Below, in pieces: positions 21,341 to 34,766 of a DNA stretch of 64,000 nucleotides. Location of the stretch: the NCBI RefSeq assembly GCF_014694385.1, contig NZ_JAAOCA010000002.1, positions 62,001 through 126,000 on the forward strand, read 5' to 3'. Made by a program: the position numbers and the translations under genes. A model generated the notes under the pieces. It was given only the letters and a program-made list of their open reading frames with translations. It was not told where the DNA came from and did not search any database. Source of the stretch: Pseudomonas typographi (lineage in GTDB: Bacteria; Pseudomonadota; Gammaproteobacteria; Pseudomonadales; Pseudomonadaceae). Position 1 is the first letter of the stretch. Each line of letters opens with the position of its first letter.

Positions 21341-22803
21341 TGAGCATGCACCTGACCGCTCTGTTCGCCCAGGCCAGCCAAAACCCGCTGATTCGCGCAT
21401 TGGCGTTGGACAGCCGCACCGTGCGGCCGGGCGACCTGTTCCTGGCGGTTCCCGGCGCGCGTATGGATGGCCGCGACCATATAGACGATGCGCTGGCCCA
21501 CGGGGCCGCGGCTGTCGCTTATGAAAGCGAGGGCGCCAGGGTATTGCCGCTGACCGACGTGCCGTTGATTCCGGTGCGCCACCTGGCTGGGCAGTTGTCT
21601 GCCATCGCCGGGCGTTTTTACGTAGAGCCCAGCCGCCTGCTACGGCTGATCGGCGTCACCGGTACCAACGGCAAGACCACCACCACCCAATTGATCGCCC
21701 AGGGCCTCGATGCACTGGGCGAGCGTTGCGGTACCCTCGGCACGTTGGGCAGCGGGTTTGTCGGGGCCATCGCCCCGGGCACGTTGACCACGCCAGATGC
21801 GATCACCGTGCAGGCCACCCTGGCGGACCTGCACAAGGCCGGGGCCCAGGCCGTGGCCATGGAAGTGTCTTCCCATGCCATCGACCAGGCCCGGGTCGCG
21901 GCGCTCGCGTTTGACGTCGCGGTGTTCACCAACCTCACCCGCGACCACCTCGACTACCACGGCAACATGCAGGCCTATGGCGAGGTCAAGGGCCGGCTAT
22001 TCGCGTGGGAAGGCCTGGGGTGCCGGGTGATCAACCTCGACGACAGCTTCGGCCGCGAGTTGGCCGCGCGGCCCCATGCGTCGCGGTTGCTCACCTACAG
22101 TTGCGAACGGCCCGACGCTACCTTCTATTGCCGCGATACCCACTTTGGTGACCAAGGCATCCGGGCGCGGCTGGTAACCGCGCAGGGCGAATATGACTTG
22201 CGTTGCCCACTGCTGGGGCGCTTCAACCTGAGCAACGTGTTGGCCGCCATCGCCGCGCTGTTCGCGCTGGGATACCCACTGGATAACGTGCTCCAGGCGG
22301 TGGCGCGTTTCCACGGCCCCGAAGGGCGCGTACAGCAAGTGGGCGGCGGGCGGCTACCGCGGGTGGTGATCGATTATTCGCACACCCCCGATGCGTTGGA
22401 AAAAATTCTTGAAGCCATGCGCCCGCACGCGCAGGGCGAACTGGTGTGTGTGTTCGGTTGTGGCGGTGATCGGGACCGCGGCAAACGGCCAGAAATGGCC
22501 CGCATTGCCGAACGCCTGGCCGACCGTGTGCTGGTGACCGACGACAACCCTCGCACGGAAGCGCCGCAGGCCATCTTCGATGATATTCGGGCCGGCCTGT
22601 CGGCCCCCGAGGCTGTTCGCTTCGTGCCGGGGCGCGGCATGGCTATCGCGCAGGCGGTGGCGGCTGCCAAGGCAGGTGACTTGATCGTGATCGCCGGCAA
22701 AGGCCATGAGGATTACCAGGAGATCGCCGGCGTGCGCCATCCGTTTTCCGATGTGAAAGAGGCCGAGAAAGCCCTGGCTGCCTGGGAGGTGGCCCATGCT
22801 TGA
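21340..22803 (+). CDS. murE: UDP-MurNAc-tripeptide synthetase MurE
   Basis: The 487-residue Mur ligase adds meso-diaminopimelate to UDP-MurNAc-L-Ala-D-Glu. ATP-binding GTNGKTTT is at residues 108-115. The meso-DAP selectivity motif DNPR is present within TDDNPRTEAP near 400, so the enzyme should not use lysine. Start and stop codons overlap with ftsI and murF respectively, indicating tight coupling. Confidence 0.96.
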
Positions 22804-24163
22804 TACCTTGTCGTTGAGCGCAATCGCAGGCCGCCTGCAGGGGCGGCTGGTGGGGGGCGATGCCCGCTTTGATGGTGTGTCGATCGACAGCCGTGCCATT
22901 ACCGCCGGGCAATTGTTCGTGGCGTTGGCTGGCCCGCGTTTCGATGGCCACGATTACCTGGCCGAGGTCGCCGAAAAGGGCGCCGTGGCGGCCTTGGTGG
23001 AACATGAAGTACCGGGTGCCGCATTGCCTCAGTTGGTGGTGGCCGACAGCCGCCTGGCCCTGGGGCGCCTGGGTGCGATCAATCGGGAACGCTTCACCGG
23101 GCTGGTGGCCGCCATCACCGGCTCCAGCGGCAAAACCACGGTCAAGGAAATGCTCGCCAGCATCCTGCGCCAGCGGGGCCCGGTACTGGCCACCCGTGGC
23201 AACCTCAACAATGACCTGGGTGCGCCATTGACCTTGCTGGAGCTGGCGCCAGAACACCAGGCCGCGGTCATCGAGCTGGGGGCTTCCCGTATCGGCGAAA
23301 TTCGTTACACCGTTGGGCTCACGCGGCCGCAAGTGGTGGTGATCAACAACGCTGGCAGTGCCCATGTAGGGGAGTTCGGGGGGCCGGAGAAGATCATCGA
23401 AGCCAAGGGCGAGATCCTCGAGGGCCTGGCGCAAGGCGGGACCGCCGTGCTCAACCTCGACGACAAAGCCTTCCCGATATGGAAAAGCCGCGCCGGCGAG
23501 CACCGCGTGCTGAGTTTTTCCCTGGGCCAGGCCGCCGCCGATTTTCGCGCTGAACGGGTCGCTGCCGATGCACGCGGGTGCCCAGCATTCGACCTGGTGT
23601 GCAGCGCCGGGCAGGTGCGTATCCAGCTCAATCTGCTGGGCCGGCACAACGTACTGAATGCCACGGCCGCCGCCGCTGCGGCCAGCGCCATGGGTATGCC
23701 GTTAGCGGCCATCGCCGCGGGTTTGGCGGCGGTACAGCCGGTGAAGGGCCGCACCGTGGCGCACCTGACCGCCGAAGGCGCGCGGGTTATCGATGACACT
23801 TACAATGCCAACCCCTCCTCGGTGTGCGCAGCGGTTGATATACTCGCCGGCTTTTCCGGCCGCACTGTCCTGGTGCTCGGAGATATCGGCGAATTGGGCG
23901 CCTGGGCCGCCGCTGGCCACCGCGAGGTGGGCGACTATGCCCGGGGCAAGGTCAGCGCGCTGTATGCCGTTGGCCCGCTGATGGCCAACGCCGTCGAAGC
24001 GTTCGGCCCCCATGCCCGCCATTTTGCTAATCAAGCCGACCTGATCGATGCCGTGCGCAGCGAATTGGGCGGCGCTACCACTATTTTGATCAAAGGCTCA
24101 CGCAGCGCTGCGATGGAACACGTCGTGGCGGCCTTGTGCGGTGCCGGCGGGGAGAAACATTAA
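22796..24163 (+). CDS. murF: UDP-MurNAc-tripeptide-D-Ala-D-Ala ligase MurF
   Basis: The 455-residue Mur ligase completes the pentapeptide by adding D-alanyl-D-alanine made by Ddl. ATP-binding GSSGKTT is at 109-115, followed by a central ligase domain with [13 protein letters not shown] and the C-terminal domain with [11 protein letters not shown]. It overlaps murE by eight bases, and its TAA overlaps the mraY ATG (TAATG). Confidence 0.96.
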   Translation: MLDTLSLSAIAGRLQGRLVGGDARFDGVSIDSRAITAGQLFVALAGPRFDGHDYLAEVAEKGAVAALVEHEVPGAALPQLVVADSRLALGRLGAINRERFTGLVAAITGSSGKTTVKEMLASILRQRGPVLATRGNLNNDLGAPLTLLELAPEHQAAVIELGASRIGEIRYTVGLTRPQVVVINNAGSAHVGEFGGPEKIIEAKGEILEGLAQGGTAVLNLDDKAFPIWKSRAGEHRVLSFSLGQAAADFRAERVAADARGCPAFDLVCSAGQVRIQLNLLGRHNVLNATAAAAAASAMGMPLAAIAAGLAAVQPVKGRTVAHLTAEGARVIDDTYNANPSSVCAAVDILAGFSGRTVLVLGDIGELGAWAAAGHREVGDYARGKVSALYAVGPLMANAVEAFGPHARHFANQADLIDAVRSELGGATTILIKGSRSAAMEHVVAALCGAGGEKH

Positions 24164-25245
24164 TGCTTTTGCTGTTGGCCGAATTCCTGCAACAGTTCTA
24201 CAAGGGCTTCGCGGTCTTCCAGTACCTGACCCTGCGCGGGATCCTGGGCGTACTGACCGCGTTGGTCCTGGCGCTGTGGCTCGGGCCTTGGATGATCCGC
24301 ACCTTGCAAATCCGCCAGATCGGCCAGGCCGTGCGCAACGATGGGCCGCAGTCGCACCTGTCCAAATCCGGTACGCCCACCATGGGCGGGGCGCTGATCC
24401 TTTCGGCCATCGGCATCAGCACATTGTTGTGGGCAGACCTGTCCAACCGCTATGTTTGGGTGGTGCTGGTGGTCACGCTGCTGTTCGGCGCCGTCGGTTG
24501 GGTCGACGACTACCGCAAGGTGATTGAAAAGAACTCCCGCGGCTTACCCAGCCGCTGGAAGTATTTCTGGCAGTCGGTGTTCGGCCTGGGCGCCGCGGTG
24601 TTTTTGTACCTCACCGCTAACAGCCCGGTGGATACCACGCTGATCATCCCCATGTTCAAAGACGCCAGCCTGGCATTGGGCGCCGGTTTCGTGGTGCTGG
24701 CGTACTTGGTGATCGTCGGCTCCAGCAATGCGGTCAACCTCACCGATGGCCTCGACGGGCTTGCGATCATGCCCACCGTGATGGTCGGCGGCGCACTGGG
24801 CATCTTCTGCTACCTGTCGGGTAACGTGAAGTTCGCTGAATACTTGCTGATCCCCTATGTACCGGGCGCGGGCGAGCTGATCGTGTTCTGCGGCGCGCTG
24901 ATCGGCGCAGGCCTGGGCTTTTTGTGGTTCAACACCTACCCGGCGCAGGTGTTCATGGGCGATGTCGGCGCTTTGGCGCTGGGTGCCGCGCTGGGCACCA
25001 TCGCGGTGATCGTGCGCCAGGAAATCGTGCTGTTCATCATGGGCGGTGTGTTCGTGATGGAAACCCTGTCGGTGGTGATCCAGGTCGCGTCGTTCAAGCT
25101 GACCGGGCGGCGCGTGTTCCGCATGGCGCCGATTCATCACCACTTTGAACTAAAAGGCTGGCCCGAGCCGCGCGTGATCGTGCGGTTCTGGATCATCACC
25201 GTGATCTTGGTGCTGATCGGCCTTGCCACGTTGAAGCTGAGGTAG
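24163..25245 (+). CDS. mraY: Phospho-MurNAc-pentapeptide transferase MraY
   Basis: The 360-residue polytopic membrane enzyme makes lipid I from UDP-MurNAc-pentapeptide and undecaprenyl phosphate. Catalytic aspartates lie in GWVDDYRKV (near 115) and [11 protein letters not shown] (near 190-200), with the histidine-rich [11 protein letters not shown] loop near 325. About ten transmembrane helices are evident. ATG at 24163 overlaps the murF stop; an open frame from 24136 is inside murF. Confidence 0.96.
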   Translation: MLLLLAEFLQQFYKGFAVFQYLTLRGILGVLTALVLALWLGPWMIRTLQIRQIGQAVRNDGPQSHLSKSGTPTMGGALILSAIGISTLLWADLSNRYVWVVLVVTLLFGAVGWVDDYRKVIEKNSRGLPSRWKYFWQSVFGLGAAVFLYLTANSPVDTTLIIPMFKDASLALGAGFVVLAYLVIVGSSNAVNLTDGLDGLAIMPTVMVGGALGIFCYLSGNVKFAEYLLIPYVPGAGELIVFCGALIGAGLGFLWFNTYPAQVFMGDVGALALGAALGTIAVIVRQEIVLFIMGGVFVMETLSVVIQVASFKLTGRRVFRMAPIHHHFELKGWPEPRVIVRFWIITVILVLIGLATLKLR

Positions 25246-25250
25246 GCCCA

Positions 25251-26597
25251 GTGTCTGTGATCGCTTCCGACCAGTTCCGCATCGTTGTCGGCCTCGGCAA
25301 GAGCGGCATGTCCGTGGTTCGCTTTTTGGCGAACCGCGGCGTGCCCTTTGCAGTGGCCGATACGCGCGAGAACCCGCCGGAGCTGGCCACGTTGCGCCGT
25401 GACTACCCGCAGGTAGACGTGCGCTGCGGCGAATTGGACCCAAGCTTTCTGGGCCGCGCCAGCGAGCTGTACGTTAGCCCCGGGCTGGCGCTGGCCACGC
25501 CGGCGCTGCAGCAGGCAGCGGCGGGCGGCGTGGTGCTGTCTGGCGACATCGACCTGTTCGCCCGCCATGCCAAGGCACCGATTGTGGCCATTACCGGTTC
25601 CAACGCCAAAAGTACCGTGACCACGCTGGTCGGTGACATGGCGCTGGCTGCCGGCAAGCGCGTAGCGGTGGGCGGCAACCTCGGCACCCCGGCCCTCGAC
25701 CTGCTCGCCGACGAGGTAGAACTCTATGTGCTGGAGCTGTCGAGCTTCCAACTGGAAACGACCCACCAGCTCGGCGCCGAGGTGGCTACCGTGTTGAACC
25801 TGAGCGAAGACCACATGGACCGCTACAGTGGCATGCCCGCCTATCATTTGGCCAAGCACCGGATTTTCCGCGGCGCCCGGCAGGTGGTGGTGAACCGCCA
25901 GGATGCCTTGACGCGGCCGTTGCTGGGCCAAGGCGTGCCCTGCTGGACCTTCGGCCTGAACGCCCCCGATTTCAACGCCTTTGGCCTGCGCGAAAGCAAT
26001 GGCCAAAAGTACCTGGCCTACGCCTTCGACCTGCTGCTGCCGGCCAGCGACCTTAAGGTACGCGGCGCGCATAACCAGGCCAATGCCCTGGCGGCGTTGG
26101 CGCTGGGCCATGCCGTTGGCTTGCCGATGGCGGCCATGCTCCAGGCGCTGCGCGCCTTCACGGGCCTCCCTCACCGCTGCCAATGGGTTCGCGACCGGGG
26201 CGGCGTGGCCTGGTACAACGACTCCAAGGCCACCAACGTAGGCGCCGCACTGGCCGCTATCGAAGGGCTGGGTGCAGACATCCACGGCAAGCTGGTGCTG
26301 GTGGCCGGGGGCGATGGCAAGGGTGCTGATTTTGCCGCCCTGCGCCAGCCCGTGAGCCAGCACTGCCGGGCCGTGGTGTTGCTCGGGCGGGATGCCGAAC
26401 GGCTCGCCAGCGCCTTGGGCAGCGATGTGCCCCACGTGCGCGTGGCCTCGCTCGACGACGCGGTGGCGCGCTGCACCGAACTGGCCCAGCCCGGCGACGC
26501 GGTGCTGTTGTCGCCGGCCTGTGCCAGCTTCGACATGTTCAAGAACTACGAAGAGCGCGGCCGCCAGTTCGCCGATGCCGTGAGGGCGCTGCCATGA
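25251..26597 (+). CDS. murD: UDP-MurNAc-L-alanine:D-glutamate ligase MurD
   Basis: The 448-residue Mur ligase adds D-glutamate to UDP-MurNAc-L-Ala. A Rossmann-like N-terminal VVGLGKSGMSVVRF binds UDP, ATP-binding GSNAKST is at 116-122 (Ala in place of the more common Gly, as in other MurD proteins), and WYNDSKATN lies near 320. The start is GTG, five bases after mraY. The 3' end overlaps ftsW by four bases. Confidence 0.96.
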   Translation: MSVIASDQFRIVVGLGKSGMSVVRFLANRGVPFAVADTRENPPELATLRRDYPQVDVRCGELDPSFLGRASELYVSPGLALATPALQQAAAGGVVLSGDIDLFARHAKAPIVAITGSNAKSTVTTLVGDMALAAGKRVAVGGNLGTPALDLLADEVELYVLELSSFQLETTHQLGAEVATVLNLSEDHMDRYSGMPAYHLAKHRIFRGARQVVVNRQDALTRPLLGQGVPCWTFGLNAPDFNAFGLRESNGQKYLAYAFDLLLPASDLKVRGAHNQANALAALALGHAVGLPMAAMLQALRAFTGLPHRCQWVRDRGGVAWYNDSKATNVGAALAAIEGLGADIHGKLVLVAGGDGKGADFAALRQPVSQHCRAVVLLGRDAERLASALGSDVPHVRVASLDDAVARCTELAQPGDAVLLSPACASFDMFKNYEERGRQFADAVRALP

Positions 26598-27808
26598 TCT
26601 TCAACCTGGTCAAACCATACCCCTCGCCGCTGATCAGCAACCGCGGCATCGATATCGACTTCCCGATGCTTGCCGGTTGCCTTGCACTGCTGGGCCTGGG
26701 CCTGGTCATGATCACCTCGGCGTCCTCGGAAGTGGCGGCCGCGCAATCGGGTACCCCGCTGTACCACATGTTCCGCCACCTTATTTACCTGGCTATTGGC
26801 TTGGGCGTGGCGGGGGTGATGATGATGGTCCCGATCGCCAGTTGGCAGCGCCTGGGCCCTTGGTTGCTGCTCAGCGCCTTTGCCCTGCTGCTTGCGGTGC
26901 TGGTGCCGGGGCTGGGCCGCGAGGTCAATGGCTCGATGCGCTGGATCGGCTTTGGTGCGTTCAACGTGCAGCCGTCGGAAATCGCCAAGGTGTTCGTGGT
27001 GATGTTCTTGAGTGGCTACCTGATCCGCCGCCAACACGAAGTGCGCGAAAGCTGGATGGGCTTTCTCAAGCCTTTGATCGTGCTGCTGCCGATGGCCTTC
27101 CTGTTGCTGATGGAGCCGGACTTCGGCGCCACCGTGGTGATGATGGGCGCGGCTGGCGCGATGTTGTTCCTTGGCGGTGTGGGGCTGTTCCGCTTTTTAC
27201 TGCTGGTGGCCGGGGCGGTACTGGCAGTGGTGCTGTTGGTGTATGCCCAACCCTACCGGATGGCGCGGTTGGTCACGTTCACCGACCCCTGGGCCGACCA
27301 ATTCGGTTCAGGCTACCAATTGACCCAGGCGCTGATCGCTTTCGGCCGCGGCGGCTGGTTCGGCGTGGGCCTGGGCAATAGCGTGCAGAAGCAGTTCTAC
27401 CTGCCGGAGGCCCACACCGATTTCGTGTTTTCGGTGCTGGCCGAAGAACTGGGCGTGGTCGGTTCGCTGTGCACAGTGGCGCTGTTCGTGTTCGTGTGTA
27501 TCCGCGGCATGTACATCGGGCTGTGGGCCGAGCGCGCCAAGCAGTATTTCTCGGCGTACGTGGCCTATGGCCTGTCGTTTTTGTGGATCGGCCAGTTCCT
27601 CATCAACATTGGGGTGAACGTAGGCCTGCTGCCCACGAAGGGCCTGACCCTACCGTTTCTCAGCTATGGCGGCAGCTCGCTGGTGATTTGCTGTGCGTGC
27701 CTGGGCCTGCTATTGCGCATCGAGTGGGAAAGCCGCACGCACCTGGGCAGCGAAGAGGTGGAGTTCCAAGAGAGCGACTTCGCCGAGGAGGCTTACCATG
27801 GCCGGTAA
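26594..27808 (+). CDS. ftsW: Septal peptidoglycan glycosyltransferase FtsW
   Basis: The 404-residue SEDS-family membrane polymerase has about ten transmembrane helices. Conserved segments include REVNGSMRWIGFGAFNVQPSE near 111-131, LMEPDFGATVV, the large periplasmic loop with AEELG after the catalytic region, and PFLSYGGSS near 354-362. It polymerises lipid II at the septum with FtsI. Confidence 0.96.
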   Translation: MIFNLVKPYPSPLISNRGIDIDFPMLAGCLALLGLGLVMITSASSEVAAAQSGTPLYHMFRHLIYLAIGLGVAGVMMMVPIASWQRLGPWLLLSAFALLLAVLVPGLGREVNGSMRWIGFGAFNVQPSEIAKVFVVMFLSGYLIRRQHEVRESWMGFLKPLIVLLPMAFLLLMEPDFGATVVMMGAAGAMLFLGGVGLFRFLLLVAGAVLAVVLLVYAQPYRMARLVTFTDPWADQFGSGYQLTQALIAFGRGGWFGVGLGNSVQKQFYLPEAHTDFVFSVLAEELGVVGSLCTVALFVFVCIRGMYIGLWAERAKQYFSAYVAYGLSFLWIGQFLINIGVNVGLLPTKGLTLPFLSYGGSSLVICCACLGLLLRIEWESRTHLGSEEVEFQESDFAEEAYHGR

Positions 27809-28860
27809 CGTGCTGATCATGGCCGGTGGCACCGGGGGCCATGTGTTCCCGGCGTTGGCCTGTGCGCGCGAATTCCAGGGCCGTGGTTACAGCGTGCATT
27901 GGCTGGGCACCCCGCGGGGGATCGAAAACGACCTGGTACCGCGTGCTGGCCTGCCGCTGCATGTGATCAACGTCAGCGGTTTGCGGGGCAAAGGCGTGCT
28001 ATCGCTGCTCAAGGCGCCGGTGGTGTTGCTGCGCGCATTGGCGCAGGCCTACCGGGTGATACGCGAACTCAAACCGGTGTGTGCCATCGGTTTCGGTGGT
28101 TACGTGACGGGCCCCGGCGGCCTGGCCGCGCGGCTGGCCGGGGTGCCGGTGGTGGTGCATGAGCAAAATGCCGTGGCCGGTACTGCCAACCGGTTGCTGG
28201 TGCCCTTGGCCAGCCGGGTGTGCGAGGCGTTCCCCGACACCTTCAAGGCGCTGGCCAAGCGCCGCACCACCGGTAACCCGGTGCGCCCGGAGCTGTTCCT
28301 GGACACCCCGCGCCAAGTGTTGGCCGGGCGCCGTACACGGTTGCTGGTGATGGGCGGCAGCTTGGGTGCCGAGCCGTTGAACAAGCTGGTGCCCCAGGCG
28401 CTGGCGCAGGTGCCGGCCAGTGATCGCCCGGAAGTGTTCCACCAAGCGGGCAAGCAGCACGCTGAAGCCACTACCGAGCGTTACCGCGAAGCGGGCGTAG
28501 AGGCACGGGTGGCGCCGTTCATCGATGACATGGCACAGGCTTACGCCTGGGCGGATCTGGTGATTTGCCGCGCCGGCGCCTTGACCGTCAGTGAGCTGGC
28601 CGCTGCCGGGCTGCCGTCGATGTTGGTGCCGCTGCCGCACGCTATCGACGACCATCAAACGCGCAATGCCGATTACTTGGCTCGGGAAGGCGCCGCCTTC
28701 CTGTTGCCGCAAGCGACGACTGGCGCCACGGAAATGGCCGGGCGCCTGAAAGAGGTTTTGATGCAACCGGACAAACTCAGCGCCATGGCAGCCACTGCGC
28801 GCCGCCTGGCCAAGCCTGATGCCACCCGCACGGTGGTCGATGCGTGCCTGGAGGTGGCCC

Positions 28861-28868
<8 letters not shown>
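27798..28868 (+). CDS. murG: Lipid II synthase MurG
   Basis: The 356-residue GT-B glycosyltransferase transfers GlcNAc from UDP-GlcNAc to lipid I at the inner membrane face. The N-terminal [13 protein letters not shown] and the [10 protein letters not shown] and HQAGKQH signatures are present, as is [18 protein letters not shown] in the UDP-GlcNAc site. ATG at 27798 overlaps the end of ftsW by 11 bases; a longer open frame upstream lies inside ftsW. Confidence 0.96.
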
Positions 28869-31255
<2,387 letters not shown>

Positions 31256-31259
31256 CGAC

Positions 31260-32126
31260 ATGCGTGGCGCGTCGATCCGACATCAGCAACCGCTGCCCAG
31301 CCGCAAGGCCCCACCGCGCGGCGCCAGCCGTATGGTGGCCAAAGAGCCACTATCGGCACGCCTGCCCAGGCCGGGTACCGGTTGGCTGAAGAAAGTGTTG
31401 TGGCCGCTTTTGCTGGCAGGGCTGGGCGTGGGCACCTGGTATGGCACCGAATACGCGATGCCCTACATCGACCGCCCGATTACCCACATCAATGTGCAGG
31501 GCGACCTCAGCTACATCAGCCAGGAAGCGGTGCAGCAGCGTGTCGCACCCTACATGAACTCGCGGTTTTTCAGCATCGACCTCAACGGTTTGAGCGCAGA
31601 CTTGCAGACTATGCCCTGGATCGCCCACGCCGAGGTGCGCCGGGTGTGGCCGGACCAGGTGGTGATCCGCCTGGAGGAGCAACTGCCAGTGGCCCGCTGG
31701 GGCGATGACCAACTGCTGAACAACCAGGGCGAGGCGTTCGCCCCACGGGAGCTTGCCAATTACGAGCACCTGCCGCAGCTGTTCGGGCCGCAGCGGGCGC
31801 AGCAACAGGTCATGCAGCAGTATCAAGTGCTCAGCCAGATGCTTCGGCCCTTGGGCTTCTCCATCGCCCGGCTTGAATTGCGTGAGCGCGGCAGTTGGTT
31901 CCTGACCACCGGCGCAGGCAGCGCCGGACCAGGCATCGAGTTGCTGCTGGGGCGTGATCACCTGGTGGAGAAATTGCGCCGGTTCATTGCCATCTACGAC
32001 AGAACCTTGAAAGAGCAGATCACCAATATCGCCCGTATCGACCTGCGCTACGCCAACGGCCTGGCCGTGGGCTGGCGCGACCCGAGCTTGGCGATCCCGG
32101 CCCAAGGGGCCGTGGCGAAGAATTGA
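31260..32126 (+). CDS. ftsQ: Cell division protein FtsQ
   Basis: The 288-residue bitopic protein has a basic cytoplasmic N-terminus, a transmembrane helix (about 44-60), a POTRA domain starting [14 protein letters not shown], and the FtsQ beta domain. It is the scaffold of the FtsQLB subcomplex. It lies between ddlB and ftsA as in all dcw clusters of this group. Confidence 0.95.
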   Translation: MRGASIRHQQPLPSRKAPPRGASRMVAKEPLSARLPRPGTGWLKKVLWPLLLAGLGVGTWYGTEYAMPYIDRPITHINVQGDLSYISQEAVQQRVAPYMNSRFFSIDLNGLSADLQTMPWIAHAEVRRVWPDQVVIRLEEQLPVARWGDDQLLNNQGEAFAPRELANYEHLPQLFGPQRAQQQVMQQYQVLSQMLRPLGFSIARLELRERGSWFLTTGAGSAGPGIELLLGRDHLVEKLRRFIAIYDRTLKEQITNIARIDLRYANGLAVGWRDPSLAIPAQGAVAKN

Positions 32127-32140
32127 CAAGAGGCAACACA

Positions 32141-33400
32141 ATGGCAAACGCGCAAAGCGGGAAAATGATCGTCGGGCTGGACATCGGCACCTCCAAAGTG
32201 GTGGCGCTGGTGGGCGAAGTCGCGGCCGATGGCACCCTGGAAATCGTCGGCATCGGCACCCACCCATCCCGTGGCCTGAAAAAAGGCGTGGTGGTGAACA
32301 TCGAGTCCACCGTGCAGTCGATCCAGCGCGCGGTGGAAGAGGCCCAACTGATGGCCGGTTGCCGTATTCATTCGGCGTTCGTCGGCGTTGCTGGTAACCA
32401 CATTCGCAGCCTCAATTCCCACGGTATCGTGGCCATTCGCGACCGTGAAGTGAGCACCGCGGACCTGGAGCGAGTACTCGATGCCGCCCAGGCCGTGGCC
32501 ATCCCTGCGGACCAACGGGTGCTGCATACCCTGCCACAGGATTACGTGATCGATAACCAGGAAGGGGTGCGCGAGCCGCTGGGGATGTCGGGTGTGCGCC
32601 TGGAAGCCAAGGTGCACGTGGTCACCTGCGCGGTGAATGCCGCGCAGAACATCGAAAAGTGCGTGCGCCGTTGCGGCCTGGAAATCGACGACATCATCCT
32701 TGAGCAATTGGCATCGGCCTATTCGGTGCTGACCGATGACGAAAAGGAACTGGGCGTGTGCCTGGTCGATATCGGTGGCGGCACCACCGACATCGCCATC
32801 TTCACCGAAGGGGCCATTCGCCACACCGCGGTGATCCCGATCGCCGGTGACCAGGTCACCAACGACATCGCCATGGCCTTGCGTACCCCGACCCAGTACG
32901 CCGAGGAAATCAAGATTCGCTACGCCTGTTGCCTGGCCAAACTGGCCGGCGCTGGCGAAACCATCAAGGTACCCAGCGTGGGTGACCGCCCACCGCGGGA
33001 GCTGTCGCGCCAGGCCCTGGCCGAAGTGGTCGAGCCACGCTACGACGAGTTGTTCACCCTGATCCAGGCCGAGCTACGCCGCAGCGGTTATGAAGACTTG
33101 ATCCCGGCGGGCATCGTGCTCACTGGCGGCACTTCGAAAATGGAAGGGGCGGTGGAACTGGCCGAGGAGATTTTCCACATGCCGGTTCGCCTGGGTGTGC
33201 CACACAGCGTGCGCGGGCTCGAAGACGTGATCAGCAACCCGATCTATTCCACAGGCGTAGGGCTGTTGACCTATGGCCTGCAGAAGCAATCCGAAGGCGT
33301 AACCCTGACCGGCCTCACCGGCAGCAGCGGTTACACCAGCGATGAACCCAAGGCTCCGGTGTTCGAACGGATCAAGCGTTGGGTGCAAGGCAATTTTTGA
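32141..33400 (+). CDS. ftsA: Cell division protein FtsA
   Basis: The 419-residue actin-like ATPase tethers FtsZ to the membrane. N-terminal VGLDIGTSKVVALVGE, LVDIGGGTTDIAIF in the second phosphate-binding region, and VLTGGTSKMEG near 330 mark the actin fold. The C-terminal amphipathic membrane-targeting helix is FERIKRWVQGNF. ATG at 32141 has AAGAGG upstream; an in-frame start at 32123 overlapping ftsQ is less likely. Confidence 0.96.
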   Translation: MANAQSGKMIVGLDIGTSKVVALVGEVAADGTLEIVGIGTHPSRGLKKGVVVNIESTVQSIQRAVEEAQLMAGCRIHSAFVGVAGNHIRSLNSHGIVAIRDREVSTADLERVLDAAQAVAIPADQRVLHTLPQDYVIDNQEGVREPLGMSGVRLEAKVHVVTCAVNAAQNIEKCVRRCGLEIDDIILEQLASAYSVLTDDEKELGVCLVDIGGGTTDIAIFTEGAIRHTAVIPIAGDQVTNDIAMALRTPTQYAEEIKIRYACCLAKLAGAGETIKVPSVGDRPPRELSRQALAEVVEPRYDELFTLIQAELRRSGYEDLIPAGIVLTGGTSKMEGAVELAEEIFHMPVRLGVPHSVRGLEDVISNPIYSTGVGLLTYGLQKQSEGVTLTGLTGSSGYTSDEPKAPVFERIKRWVQGNF

Positions 33401-33454
33401 TTCATCAGCAGTAGCAGTAGGCGAAAAACCAAAGAGATATAAAGGAGAGGGAAC

Positions 33455-34654
33455 ATGTTCGAGCTCGTAGACAACATCCCACAAAGCCCGGTCATCAAAG
33501 TGATCGGTGTCGGCGGCGGCGGCGGCAACGCGGTCAACCACATGGTCAAGAGCAACATCGAGGGCGTCGAATTCATCTGCGCCAACACCGATGCTCAGGC
33601 GTTGAAAAACATCGGCGCGCGCACCATCCTGCAACTGGGCACCGGCGTGACCAAGGGCCTGGGCGCTGGCGCCAACCCCGAAGTCGGCCGCCAGGCAGCG
33701 ATGGAAGACCGGGAGCGCATTGCCGAAGTGCTGCAAGGCACCAATATGGTGTTCATCACCACCGGCATGGGCGGCGGTACCGGTACCGGTGCGGCACCGA
33801 TCATCGCCGAAGTGGCCAAGGAGATGGGCATCCTCACCGTGGCCGTGGTCACCCGGCCCTTCCCCTTCGAGGGGCGCAAGCGTATGCAGATCGCCGATGA
33901 AGGCATCCGCGCGCTGCAAGACAGCGTCGATTCGCTGATCACCATCCCCAACGAAAAACTGCTGACCATCCTGGGCAAGGACGCCAGCTTGTTGTCTGCA
34001 TTCGCCAAGGCCGATGACGTGCTGGCCGGCGCGGTGCGCGGTATTTCCGACATCATCAAGCGCCCAGGCATGATCAACGTCGATTTTGCCGACGTACGCA
34101 CGGTCATGAGCGAAATGGGCATGGCCATGATGGGTACCGGCGCGGCCAGCGGCCCCAACCGTGCCCGCGAGGCCACCGAAGCGGCTATTCGCAACCCGTT
34201 GCTGGAGGATGTGAACCTGCAGGGCGCCCGTGGCATCCTGGTGAACATCACCGCCGGCCCGGACCTGTCGTTGGGCGAGTACTCCGATGTGGGTAACATC
34301 ATCGAAGCCTTCGCCTCGGACCACGCCATGGTCAAGGTGGGCACCGTGATCGACCCGGACATGCGTGATGAACTGCATGTGACCGTAGTCGCCACCGGCC
34401 TGGGTGCGCGCATCGAGAAGCCGACCAAGGTGGTCGACAACACCTTGCCCGGCGTATCGGTACAGCAGCAGGCCGCCCCGGCACCTGCCGCACAGCGCTC
34501 GGAGCAAGCGGCAGTGAACTATCGTGACCTCGACCGCCCCACCGTGATGCGCAATCAGGCCCACGCCAGCGCCGCGGCCGCCGCTAAGATGAATCCGCAT
34601 GACGACCTGGACTACCTGGATATCCCGGCATTCCTGCGTCGCCAAGCTGATTAA
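33455..34654 (+). CDS. ftsZ: Cell division GTPase FtsZ
   Basis: The 399-residue tubulin homologue forms the Z-ring. The tubulin signature GGGTGTG is at 106-112. The globular core ends near 316. A variable Ala/Gln-rich linker follows, and the conserved C-terminal peptide DYLDIPAFLRRQAD binds FtsA, ZipA and other partners. A strong AAGGAGAGGG ribosome site lies just upstream. Confidence 0.98.
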   Translation: MFELVDNIPQSPVIKVIGVGGGGGNAVNHMVKSNIEGVEFICANTDAQALKNIGARTILQLGTGVTKGLGAGANPEVGRQAAMEDRERIAEVLQGTNMVFITTGMGGGTGTGAAPIIAEVAKEMGILTVAVVTRPFPFEGRKRMQIADEGIRALQDSVDSLITIPNEKLLTILGKDASLLSAFAKADDVLAGAVRGISDIIKRPGMINVDFADVRTVMSEMGMAMMGTGAASGPNRAREATEAAIRNPLLEDVNLQGARGILVNITAGPDLSLGEYSDVGNIIEAFASDHAMVKVGTVIDPDMRDELHVTVVATGLGARIEKPTKVVDNTLPGVSVQQQAAPAPAAQRSEQAAVNYRDLDRPTVMRNQAHASAAAAAKMNPHDDLDYLDIPAFLRRQAD

Positions 34655-34705
34655 TCTGCTTTATCAGGAGTATTAGGGTGATTGGTGTTCAGCAAAGGCG
34701 GGGTC

Positions 34706-34714
34706 TGCTATGAT
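34706..34714 (+). promoter_or_regulatory. lpxC promoter -10 (extended)
   Basis: TGC-TATGAT at 34706-34714 is an extended -10 in the 112-bp gap between ftsZ and lpxC, with no clear -35. A separate lpxC promoter agrees with lpxC being the last, independently tuned gene of the cluster. Confidence 0.45.
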
Positions 34715-34766
34715 CCCTTCCCTTTGTTGATACCAGTTCGCACTACGCGCTGAAGCGGCCACTGCC

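Noticed and set aside
33074..34645. Long minus-strand open frame opposite ftsA/ftsZ
   Set aside because: Same antisense composition effect. There is no start context, and ftsZ on the plus strand is certain.
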